Source: Phaeosaccion multiseriatum (Eukaryota; Ochrophyta, other classes). From it: DNA of 64,000 bases. The translations under genes and the position numbers were made by a program. This document shows positions 54,934-64,000 of this stretch, one piece after another. The stretch is taken from contig OZ218951.1 of the NCBI GenBank assembly GCA_965112735.1, positions 1,736,001 to 1,800,000 on the forward strand, given 5' to 3'. Position 1 is the stretch's first letter. The number at the start of each line of letters is the position of its first letter. The notes beneath the pieces are model-generated. The model was not told the DNA's origin, ran no database searches, and was given only the letters and a program-made list of their open reading frames with translations.

Positions 54934-56124
54934 TTAAGAGACGATGCACCCCTCCCTCTTGGCCGCCTTCTGCGCAAAGTCCTTGACAACGGCAGACACG
55001 TCTCCTCCCGCCGCAATCTGCTTCATCATATCCTCCGCGAAGCGGGCCCGAGCCGTCAGCTTCTTGATGTCCTGGTCCTGCTGCAGTGCCTTCTTTTTGA
55101 GCACTCGCACCTCCATATCCTTCTCCTGCAGGGCCAGGCGCAGGCCCTTGATGCCGATGGCCTTCTGCACAAAGAGAGACTCGTTGGCGTCCAGGCGCTC
55201 CTCCGTGCGCTGCACGTGCTTGCGAATCTCCGCCAGGTTGCGCGGGATGCACTTGTACGATTCTTCCTCGAGAATCTTTTGGATACCCAGGCGCTCGTTC
55301 CTCTCACCAGGGGTGCGCCCCATGCCGTCCAGGGCCGTGGGGTCGGCACCGCTGGTGAGGAGCACGCTGATGATTTCCGCGTCGCCATTTCCGCAGGCGT
55401 AATGGAGGGGTGTGTCCTTGTCGTCGTCGTACAGACCGGGCCCGCAGCCTCCCTCGCACAGCACCCGCACAATCTCCAGGCGGGAGTGGAAGCACGCAAT
55501 GTGCAGGGGTGTCATGCCGTTCCTGCCCCGAATGTCGAGGTTGCCCTTGCTCTTGATGTATTGCTTCACCGTCTCGACGTCGTTCTTCTCCACGGCGGTG
55601 TGAATGTCCATGCCGAGCATCGCCTCTCGCTCCTTGGACGCCAGCAGCTTGCTAATCTCCTTGCGGGAGGCCAGCTTCCGGGGAGTGCGCCCGCGGTCAT
55701 CCAGAGCGCTCACGTCGGCGCCACGAAGGCAGAGCAACTCCACCACGGACACACGACCGTAGTAGGACGCCAAGTGCAGGGCGGTGTACATGTGCTCGTC
55801 CTTGGCCTTAATGTCGGCGTTGTTGTCCAGCAGGAAGGCCACCACGTCGCGGTGGCCCTTCTCTGCGGCAAGAAGCAGCGGGGTGGCCTGGTAATTGTCG
55901 CGCTTCTCAATGTCACAGCCCGCGTTGATGTAGCGACGCAGACGATCGAGCTTGCCCTCATACGCCGCCACGTGCGCGTTAATGTCCGAGACAGGCATGC
56001 TGGAGCTGCTTCCCTTGCTACCGCTCTTGGTCCGGCGGTGGCCCTTGCTGGAAGAGCTCTTGGACGACCGACGCTTCTCGCTCTTCTCCTTTCCAGGAGA
56101 GGCCTTCTCTGCCATTGCCGACAT
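54934..56124 (-). CDS. Ankyrin-repeat protein with C-terminal coiled coil
   Basis: Single exon of 396 codons, ATG at 56124, TAA at 54936-54934; high coding quality and no low-complexity insertions. A basic Ser/Lys-rich N terminus (about 42 residues) leads into six to seven ankyrin repeats (residues about 45-275) with clear consensus: ATPLLLAAEKGHRDVVAFLL, TALHLASYYGRVSVVELLCL, MTPLHIACFHSRLEIVRVLC, DTPLHYACGNGDAEIISVLL. Residues about 295-365 are a charged coiled coil (EIRKHVQRTEERLDANESLF, KDMEVRVLKKKALQQDQDIK). Ankyrin repeats bind other proteins; no catalytic domain is present. The C terminus GCIVS carries a Cys four residues from the end, loosely CaaX-like (C-I-V-S), so prenylation is possible. 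Confidence 0.95.
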   Translation of the reverse strand: MSAMAEKASPGKEKSEKRRSSKSSSSKGHRRTKSGSKGSSSSMPVSDINAHVAAYEGKLDRLRRYINAGCDIEKRDNYQATPLLLAAEKGHRDVVAFLLDNNADIKAKDEHMYTALHLASYYGRVSVVELLCLRGADVSALDDRGRTPRKLASRKEISKLLASKEREAMLGMDIHTAVEKNDVETVKQYIKSKGNLDIRGRNGMTPLHIACFHSRLEIVRVLCEGGCGPGLYDDDKDTPLHYACGNGDAEIISVLLTSGADPTALDGMGRTPGERNERLGIQKILEEESYKCIPRNLAEIRKHVQRTEERLDANESLFVQKAIGIKGLRLALQEKDMEVRVLKKKALQQDQDIKKLTARARFAEDMMKQIAAGGDVSAVVKDFAQKAAKREGCIVS

Positions 56125-57932
56125 ACTTGATCTCTTCTCCTCTCACTGGCCTCTCTACTCGCGGAAACTCTGCTCTGCCGCCGGCGCTGCTGCTCCTTCC
56201 GCTAAAACGCCCACCGCTGGGGCGGCTGTTAAGGCTACCAGCCGCAGAGAACACCCCCAACGGGAGGTTAGGTGGGGAGGAGAGAACACGAAGGAACAAG
56301 TCCTCTCTCTCGCGGAAGGCTACACACACTCCCGCTGTCACGTAGCAAAGAAAGAGCTTGCGCAGGTGCTTCCTCTCCCTTACAGCAAGGTTGTCTGGGT
56401 CCTTCGCCGCAACGAGTTCTTTGTCTGTCTTGATGACAACGTGAATCCGGCGAAATGTCCCCCTGGGGATTAGGGCGTCCCTCTATTTGGTGCGTTGGTA
56501 CTCCACACCGCAACCCCCCACCGCCATTATCCGAGGAATAGAAGCGACCCCAAATAAACAAAAAGAAGGGATTCTTTGGGTTAAAGTATCCTCCTTCCCC
56601 TTTCTCTCTCTTAGGAAGAGGATGGGTAAATGGGGCTGGGAGGGGGATGCGACGGACATGACTTGACTCATCCACAAGGAGCATGCAGCAGTGGAGAACA
56701 AAGATGGAAGAGAGGAGGAAGAAGCGGATAACATCGAGGCCAAGCTGAGGGGAGGAGCAAGCTTCGCCGGTCCGGAGGTTCTACGGGGGGGGGTGGTGAT
56801 GCGACGGAGGTGACTTGACAGCCCCAACCAGGCCATAGCACTTGCAGAAACGGAGGATGGTGGGCACAAAGCTGCTTGGAGAGGAGCAAGCTTCCTCTCC
56901 ACATGGTGTTTTTGGGAACGCGATTGCTACGAGAGCTGCTCAAGCAAAGCGGAAGAAGTGGATATGCCTCAGCCGCCTTGCTCTCTGCGTGGCGGGTCGA
57001 CCGACCCCGGCCAGGACCCACCTTGGACAGGAGCTGCTTGGTGAGGCTCCTCTGCTAGTTCCCGAGAAGGAGCACCTTGCTGTCACTCAGAACCTCCGGA
57101 CTAGAGCTCAACGGACCTCAATGCGGTCATGATAGCTGCCTTGGTTCCTGCTATCAAGGAGGAGAGGAGGGGGGGGCGCTAGCAGCTCGGCACTAAAGGC
57201 CACACCATTACTTTTCAACCTTTCGACCTTACACATACCCTTCGGTGGGTCTCGGAGAGGGCAAGACCAAGGGAAACGGTGGATAGGTCAGCAGAGTACC
57301 AACCAAGGCTCTATGTAGATGAACTGGATGAAGAAAGGGTGATGGGCCCCTGACACGACTATCGCCGGGGCGTCATCCGACACGCTCTCGAGTTTGACGG
57401 GTACCTTACGCCTTCGCGCCGTGTGTACCGTACAGCCGCAGAAACACGGCCAGAAGTAGAGCATACGTCGCCGTCGCTTTGTGGGCTGGGGGGCACGCGC
57501 GTGGTATCCGCTATTGTCGGCGTGCACTCCGCTATTGTAGCAGCCCCCTGATACTTGGCGGATACCACATAACGCGCTATCGAAAGGAATGTATGCTGCA
57601 TGGAGGGAGCGTGTCACAAGGGTTGAAGACTCACGCAGGAGAGGGTAGTAAAATGAACGAAGTTTTGTGCTACTACTACTACAAGTACGTTATTTCTTTT
57701 GCTGAAGGGAGCGTGGCCAATCTTGGCGGCCCCTAGACGCGCGCACACATACACACACAAAGAGAGAGAGAGAGGGAGGGAGAGAGCTGTGGCGTGACTG
57801 CTCCATGGCTTCATCACTCTTCAGTCTGTATACTCTGTACCTCGTACAAGAGAGCTCCTCCCCCCGCTATATGCTCGATCTTTTCCTTGCGCTGACCCTT
57901 GGAGAGATACCCGCTCTAAAGTCGCGGCTCTC
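56125..57932. other. 1.8 kb spacer with no supported gene
   Basis: Upstream of the ankyrin gene and downstream of the right-hand gene. The part nearest 56125 should hold the ankyrin promoter. Frames here lack splice sites and domain signals. Contains a perfect 11-bp inverted repeat, GTGGTATCCGC (57501-57511) and GCGGATACCAC (57558-57568). Confidence 0.6.
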
Positions 57933-60665
57933 TCAGGCTATCATACTGTGCTGCTGTTGCTCCTGTATCACCAACTCCTCCTGCTCCTGCTGCTGCTGCT
58001 GGCGCAGGCGCTCCTCTTTCCGCAGCTGCCTCTCCTGTGCAAACGAGGAGAGCTTCTTCTCCGCTGTACGCAAGCTGTCAGGCCTCAGCTCAACCCCTGC
58101 CCCTCCTGCCCCTCCAACGTCACTGCCCTCCACCGCCTTCCTGTTCGGGCTATCGTGTGTAGCCCGCACGCGCCCCGAACGCTCCGGCCCGACCGCGCGC
58201 CCCCTGGTACTAGAGTCACTGGTAGAGCCATTGGTGGCACACGGAGGGGTTTGTGAGTCGGCTCGAGGGGAGAGTCTGAGGCCTGCTGGAGGGCTCTCAC
58301 TTCGACTGCTGATTCGTCCTGCCCCGCTGCGGGTGCATGTGCTCGTGTCGCTCTCGTCCTCCCATACCCTCAGTCCTCCACCTTTGCTCCTGCTACTCGC
58401 TGGCCCCCTCCTACTGCCCCTCCTTGATGCTACAGAAGAGGAGGAGCACATCGAGGAATCGGAATCAGAGCAACAAGAATGAGAGGGAGAGGAAGAATAA
58501 AAAGAAGAAGCAGAAGCTGCCGTGGAAGAGCGTGACAGCCGTGTCCATGCCCGGCGCAGCACCACCGGTCGCACCACCGACGGCCGTACCACCAACGGCC
58601 GCAGACTGTCCAGCCAGAGGTCCAAATCAGCCTCACTGGAGGCCTGAAAATGCCACACCTCCGCCTCCTCCCCCCCCCCAACCACCATTTCCATCTCCAA
58701 GTCCGCACGATTGACTGTCAGTGCGGTGCCGTGTGTGAGGACCAGGACCTGACAAGGGCTCAGCTCCATACCCGAGCGGCCCAAAAAGCCCGAGGGGGAG
58801 CCCAAGGGTGAGGCCGAGCCCCTGCCCCTGGGGTCGGAAGAAGGCCCACCACTACGAGTGGCACCTCCTCCTGCTCCTCTTCCTCGTCCTCTTGCTCCCC
58901 CTCCTCCTCCACTCTCTGTTTTGATGGACATACGTAGGAGAGGGCGAAGTAGGTCGCACCAGCACCTCTCCCATACCATACTCTTCTTCCTCTTGCCCTT
59001 GCCTTTCACCAATGCGGCAAGAGCAGCCACGGCGCCACCACCCGTACCGCTCTTTCCCTTGCCATTAAGAACGCTGCTAGTGCCATCCTCACCCCGCTGC
59101 AGTTGCCGCTGTTGCTTCTGTATCACCAACTGCTGCTGCTCTTGCCAGGAAAAAGTTGCCCGTCTCACAAGCAAGTACCCGCTTTGGTGGGAAGCTTGCC
59201 CTCTACGCTGTTGCTGTCGTCGTCGTTGTTGCTGTTCCTGTTGTTGTTGCCGTGGAGCAGACCTATCCGCGAGGGCGTCGCCGCCAGGTTCAGACGCAGC
59301 TCTAGTACCACTTCGTGTAGCGGCACTAGAGATGGACCTCGCATTAGTCGGGCAGCGAACCACGAAGCTCTCTTGGTGGTGGTGGTGCCTGCCTGCTGGA
59401 GTCGAGAACCCACTCATCAAGCCACTGAGGAGAAGCTCTTGCCGACACCGACCACTGGTACCACCCCCTCTCCTGTTGCACAACCAACTGCTGATGCTGT
59501 TCGCCTCGCCCTCATCCCGTCTCCTATCTTCGCCTTGCCCGTCACCGGGCTCCTTGCCTCGAACCCCCCCCCCTCCCCCCCCCACTCCTCCTCCTCCTCC
59601 TCCTCCTCCTCCTCCTCCTCCTCCTCCTCCTCCTCCTCCTCCTCCTCCTCCTCCTCCTCCTCCTCCTCCTCCTCCTCCTCCTCCTCCTCCTCCTCCTCCT
59701 CCTCCTCCTCCTCCTCCTCCTCCTCCTCCTCCTCCTCCTCCTCCTCCTCCTCCTCCTCCTCCTCCTCCTCCTCCTCCTCCTCCTCCTCCTCCTCCTCCTC
59801 CTCGCCCTCCTCCTCCCTCCACCATCGCAAGCCCGCTGCTCTGCGTGGCCTGCTCCATCTGCCTCGCTCTCTGAAGACACACTCCGTCCATGAGTCGCTG
59901 CAAGCTCTGCTGCCCTTCCTCCACCGCCCCAAGTACCACCTCTACCGCCTCCGGAGTCACCTGCCAAGGATCGATTGATGAGTGTTGAAGGTTTTTCGTG
60001 GGACATTTCGGTCACATCCCTCACTCACACACTCACTCACTCACTCACTCACTCACTCACTCACTCACTCACTCACTCACTCACTCACTCACTCACTCAC
60101 TCACTCACTCACTCACTCACTCACTCACTCACTCACTCACTCACTCACTCACTCACTCACTCACTCACTCACTCACTCACTCACTCACTCACTCACGCAC
60201 TCACTCACTCACGCACGCACTCACTCACTCACTCACTCACTCACTCACTCACGCACGCATTCACTCACTCACTCACTCACTCACTCACTCACTCACTCAC
60301 TCACTCACCCTCCCACCGACCGACACACCCACTCCCTCCCTCCCTCCCTCCCTCCCTCCCTCCCTCCCCCCCTCTCGCCTCTCTCTGGACGTGCCCACAT
60401 CCTTCAACTCACCTCACAGTGCACTGAGTGGTGAGAGCCCATTGCTGCCACGAGTTGCTCCCTGTTGGCACCAGACGTCACACGCCGACCGCCCCCCTGG
60501 GTCACGAGTCCGACGGCAGCCGCTGCCACTGCCCGCATCCCCCCGCCCACTGCAGCACGTAGGATCGAACCCGCGGCTGCTGTGTGGGTGGTCGCGTTAT
60601 CACCTCCACCTTGATACCTGTCATCTTCGTTGACTATCTTCCCATGACCGATCTGATGGGCGCAC

Positions 60666-60710
<45 letters not shown>

Positions 60711-61690
60711 CTACTGCTTCTGCTGCTCTTGAAACGATCAAGCGGCGAGGAGTGTGGTGAGGAGAGTGGTAGTGGTGATGGGCAGGGGGGAGAAGAAGGG
60801 GAAGAGGAGGGGGGTGCTGCCGCCGCTGCTGATGCTGATGCAGGAGAAGAAGGACGAGGAGGAGTAGGAGCAGGAGGAGGAACGACGACCTTGACCACGG
60901 CATCTACCCACAAAGACACCGGCTCCACAATGCCCGAGAGATACACAGACACCCTCAGCGGCAGCACCAGGCGACTCCCTTTCACGGAGGCCGACTGAAG
61001 CATAGGCTCAGTGCTCGAGGGGAGAGCACACACCACCACAAGCGCGCGCTCCTCAGGGCACACCCTCGATGACTTGATGAGGGCTAGCTGCCTCAACCGC
61101 TTCTGTATCATCAACTGCCGCTGCTGCTGCTGCTGCTGCTGCGGTTGCTGCTGCCGTTGCTTCTCCCCCTCCTCCCCCCCTCCCTTCCCCCAGTCCTCAA
61201 GCTCGTCCTGCTCATCCTCGTCTTCGTCTTCGTCTTCACCTTCGCACAGACTTCCCTTGCTGCACAGCTGGATAGGCCCCATGACCACCTCGCAGCAACT
61301 CTCCAGCGCCAGAGCGTTGTCGTCAACCTGTTGGATCCGAAGCACTACACGGTGTGCCTCGTCCACTTTCACGCGAAGAGGGTGGATTGGGGACGCCCTT
61401 GACCCGTGCAAGAAGTCCGCGGGTGGTGGCACCAGTGGTGGTGTTTGTCCCATCTCCCTCTTCCTCCTCCTCATCGTCGTCGTTGCTGTTGTAGTACCAA
61501 CTGGTATGGCTGCCGAGAAGGAGCTGCTACAGATGCTGGTTGCATCATCGTCGTCAAAGCCTCTATGGCCCCCAGCGCCCCCACCACCTCCATGCACCAC
61601 ACTGCCATCGTCCGCCCAGCAACAGCTCGACGAAAGCCCCAGCCCGCTGCCGCTCCTGCTGTTCCTCACGCCCAGGCTACCACTGCAGCC

Positions 61691-61721
<31 letters not shown>

Positions 61722-62607
61722 CTCGTACTGTCCATTTGACTGTTGCTCTTGTCCGAGCCAAGGCCTTTGTGATTGTCCACCGCTGTATGCGAAGTCAGCA
61801 TAGGCTTCGGAGTCGCTGCCGTTACATGAAATGCTCCGGCACCCTTTCCCCAGGGGCGTGATCTGGCCCTGTTGCTGCCCTGCGCCGGCACTCCTCCTCT
61901 TGCTCCTCCTCCTGCTCCTCCTGCTCCTCCTCCTGCTCCTCCTCCTCGTCCTCCTTCTCCACCTCCTACTCCCCCGTCTCCTCCTCCTCCTCGTCCTCCT
62001 TCTCCACCTCCTACTCCCCCGTCTCCTCCGCCTTCTCCTCCTCCCCTTCCCCCTCCTCCCGCTGCTGTCGATGCTCGCCCCCCCCGGCTTGCAGAGGTGT
62101 GATATCCTCTCTTCAAGACGCAAGGGCTGAAGGCAGACAGGCATCCTCCAAGGCCATTGGGCAGCCACCCTCCACCGTCGCCCCTCCGGAGGTGCCGTAC
62201 TTGCTGCTCCTCCTCGACTCGGAAACCCTCACTCTCCTCCTCGTGCTGTTCCTCATCCTGCTTCTGATCCTGTATCACCAATGGCTGCTGCTCTTTCCTC
62301 TCCCATACGTCGACCGTCGCGAAGAGGCAAAAAGGCCGTCCTTCTGCCCCAGGAGCGAGAGAAGCAGCGGCAGCAGCAGCAGTTGGTGATACAGTAGGCA
62401 TCGTTGCCACAGCGGCTCGTACCGCTCGACGAGCCCCCGCAGTGGCGCCATCCTTCTCCCCCCCTCTTGTGCTGATGCCACATGATTGTAAGAGGAGGTT
62501 TTGCTCGCCACCGTGGTTCGTCGGAGGACTCCACGTGCCCCGACTAAAGGCAAAGGCAAGCTCACGAGGCAAAGGGAGGTCAACGCCTCCTCTCCCTCCT
62601 CCTCCTC

Positions 62608-62657
<50 letters not shown>

Positions 62658-64000
62658 ACTGCAGCAGCTTCTGCTCCTAGAATCGCTGCTGGCGACGACC
62701 AGCTGCTCTTTCTGGTCGGACCTGCGAGGAGGGCTGGAGAGTCAAGCAGTCGCTGGAACAGAAGCTCCTCTTGTTCGTCCTCTTGCCTTCTCCTTTGTGG
62801 CCCATCGCCCCCCTTCCAGCTGCGGCAGGCGCTGTGCCCCTGACCTATGCAACGTTCCCCCTCTCGTTGTTGCCCGACCGCTACAGCCGCCGTCTTGCTG
62901 CCTCGCTCCTCACAACCCCATCGTGTCGTTCTCTCCTGCCCTCCCCTCGCATCTCTTATCCTCTCCTCCTCCTGTTGCTGCTTGTGCTGTATCACCAACT
63001 GCTGCTGCGGCGGCGGCGGCGGCTGCTGTATCACCAACTGCTGCTCTCTCCCCATCCATAGCTCGAAGCGCACAGCGTTGGTGTGCAAGCACAGGAGCAG
63101 ATCGTGGGACAACACCCATCCCATGTCGAATCGCAGCTCGGAGCCGCTCACGCAAGAGAGATCCCAATAGAGCCCCTCCCCTCCATCTTCCCCCTCTCCC
63201 TCCTCCTCGGCATCCCCCCCCCCCTCTCCCTCCTCCTCCTCCTCCTCCTCCTCCTCCTCTCCCTGCCCCTCTTCGCCCCCCCCCTCCTCCCGCTGCTGCT
63301 GCCTTTGCTTCTGCTGCTCCGGGCCGAGTCGTGTTGCTGCCTTCGCCACCGTCGGACTCAAGTCACTAAGGTCCAACCCTCCGTCACCATGGCCCAGGAA
63401 GAAAGCGTAACGCAGCGACAACGCTGATGGCCAAAGGTGATGACCTCTTTGATCTCCCTGTCGGAGAGACTCCCTTTGCTTGTTTTCTCCTCCTCCTCCT
63501 CCTCCTCCTGCTCCTCCTCCTCCTCCTTCTCCTCCTCCTTCTCCTCCTCCACCACCACCACTACCACCGCCACTACCACCGCCACTTCCTCGCTCAGCAT
63601 CTTGCTGGTCGCCCTCGACATCTGCTGCCGTGTCACCAACTGCGGGCCATGGTGCTCCAGAAAGAAGACTGTGGCCAGCGTGAGCTTGAGCATCGTCGTC
63701 GCTGCCTTGCTGCTCAGGAAAGAGGGTGAGGCGCTTCAACTTCACCACAAGCGTCAGACGCTGCTTGTCCGCACTGCTGCCCCCTCTTGTACTCCTACTG
63801 CGACTACAAATGCTGCTGCGGCTGCTGCTGCTGCTGTCGCTGACGATGCTGAAGCGAGCCAAGATTTCGCCCACAACGCCGCCCCCCTCTGGACTCAGTA
63901 GCACCACCCTATGCTCGTCGAGCCTCCCCTTCCCCCTGACGAAGGCTTTGAGATACGCGGCCCCCTCCCCGAGCCTACGGCCACAGCCCAATACATTTCT
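57933..64000 (-). CDS. Large PH-like-domain protein, 5' end off window
   Basis: Two exons are visible: right edge to 60413 (1196 codons, open to the edge, no ATG needed) and 59960-57933 (675 residues plus TGA), joined in phase 0 at GAG|GTGAGT. Not a recognised named protein. The second exon has a PH-like domain split by Gly/Arg filler: KKSMVWERCWCDLLRPLL, then QVLVLTHGTALTVNRADLEM and VWHFQASSEADLDLWLDSLR, the last like the C-terminal helix of PH domains. The first exon has scattered folded-looking blocks (LWPSALSLRYAFFLGHGDGG, LSHDLLLCLHTNAVRFELWM, LPLRVSVYLSGIVEPVSLWV) that look like beta-sandwich (C2-type) strands, separated by poly-Gln, Gly and Ala. At least eight copies of the dispersed 13-mer lie in it, mostly read as LVIQ. 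PH and C2 domains suggest membrane binding, as inference. Confidence 0.65.
57965..57977 (-). repeat. Dispersed 13-mer, one mismatch
   Basis: Right-hand gene, read as QEELVIQEQ. Confidence 0.85.
59120..59132 (-). repeat. Dispersed 13-mer, exact
   Basis: Right-hand gene, read as QQQLVIQKQ. Confidence 0.95.
59583..59815. repeat. (CTC)n triplet repeat, coding poly-Gly
   Basis: About 77 near-perfect CTC units. On the minus strand the real frame reads GGA as glycine; the two other frames (Glu, Arg) are also open and give false ORFs. Confidence 0.95.
60014..60306. repeat. (TCAC)n microsatellite, about 70 units, in intron
   Basis: Tetranucleotide array in the intron between exons ...-60413 and 59960-57933. 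On the coding strand it reads GTGAGTGAGT, an iterated 5' splice-site consensus. Confidence 0.95.
61105..61117 (-). repeat. Dispersed 13-mer, one mismatch
   Basis: GTATCATCAACTG. Read as RQLMIQKR. Confidence 0.85.
62272..62284 (-). repeat. Dispersed 13-mer, two mismatches
   Basis: GTATCACCAATGG. Read as QPLVIQDQ. Confidence 0.7.
62380..62392 (+). repeat. Dispersed 13-mer, exact
   Basis: Read on the coding strand as TVSPTAAAA. Confidence 0.95.
62989..63040 (-). repeat. Two exact 13-mers 39 bp apart
   Basis: 62989-63001 and 63028-63040, the only tandem pair. Read as QQLVIQHK and EQQLVIQQ; they flank a short Pro/Gln run. Confidence 0.95.
63630..63642 (-). repeat. Dispersed 13-mer, one mismatch
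   Basis: GTGTCACCAACTG. Read as AVGDTAAD. Confidence 0.85.

Noticed and set aside
59417-60024. Poly-Glu, poly-Arg, poly-Pro and poly-Ser ORFs over the CTC tract
   Set aside because: Shadows of the Gly-coding frame of the right-hand gene.
60540-60610. tRNA-like string on the minus strand (CGCGGGTTCGATCC, T-arm-like)
   Set aside because: No matching acceptor, D or anticodon arms, and it lies inside the open coding frame of the right-hand gene.
59975-60633. Plus-strand ORFs reading HSLTHSLTHS in all frames
   Set aside because: Product of the TCAC tetranucleotide repeat in an intron.

Overview
This is nuclear DNA of an intron-rich eukaryote, most likely a photosynthetic stramenopile. A eustigmatophyte such as Nannochloropsis is my guess, made without any database search. 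Three things point this way: spliceosomal GT-AG introns that rejoin reading frames codon for codon, a trigger factor whose presequence ends in an ADA|FVP motif like the ASAFAP plastid-targeting signal of heterokont algae, and a style of very abundant microsatellites. Most long ATG- or GTG-initiated frames here are shadows of simple repeats; real genes had to be rebuilt exon by exon.

Layout, left to right: (A) Gln/Ala/Ser-rich protein, minus, running off the left edge (1-6250+); (B) EF-hand protein, minus, 8 exons (7101-11194); (C) ankyrin-like protein, plus (12329-13675); (D) divergent protein kinase with CUE-like segment and Gln-rich tail, minus (14422-21340); (E) GRAM-domain protein, plus, 7 exons (21774-27379); (F) Use1-type ER SNARE with a large lumenal tail ending NDEL, minus (28235-30662); (G) argininosuccinate lyase, minus, 11 exons (31182-35783); (H) a ~9.8 kb DNA transposon with 156-157 bp terminal inverted repeats, a KDZ-type transposase carrying a Ulp1 protease domain, and a second gene on the opposite strand (35861-45669); (I) ZCCHC9-like zinc-knuckle protein, plus (45732-47301); (J) plastid trigger factor, minus, 9 exons (47537-50839); (K) leucine-rich-repeat protein, plus (51079-53996); (L) ankyrin-repeat protein, minus (54934-56124); (M) PH-like-domain giant protein, minus, running off the right edge (57933-64000).

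Two observations stand out. First, a 13-base word, GTATCACCAACTG (reverse complement CAGTTGGTGATAC), occurs 13 times exactly and at least 7 more times with one mismatch. It nearly always sits inside CTG/CAG triplet tracts, in both orientations and in several reading frames of exons as well as in an intron, so it behaves as a DNA-level element and not a protein motif. Second, the transposon sits inside what was apparently a ~140 bp shared promoter between argininosuccinate lyase and the zinc-knuckle gene.

The genes do not form a pathway; they are ordinary housekeeping and regulatory genes arranged in divergent and convergent pairs. Uncertain joins are flagged in each entry.
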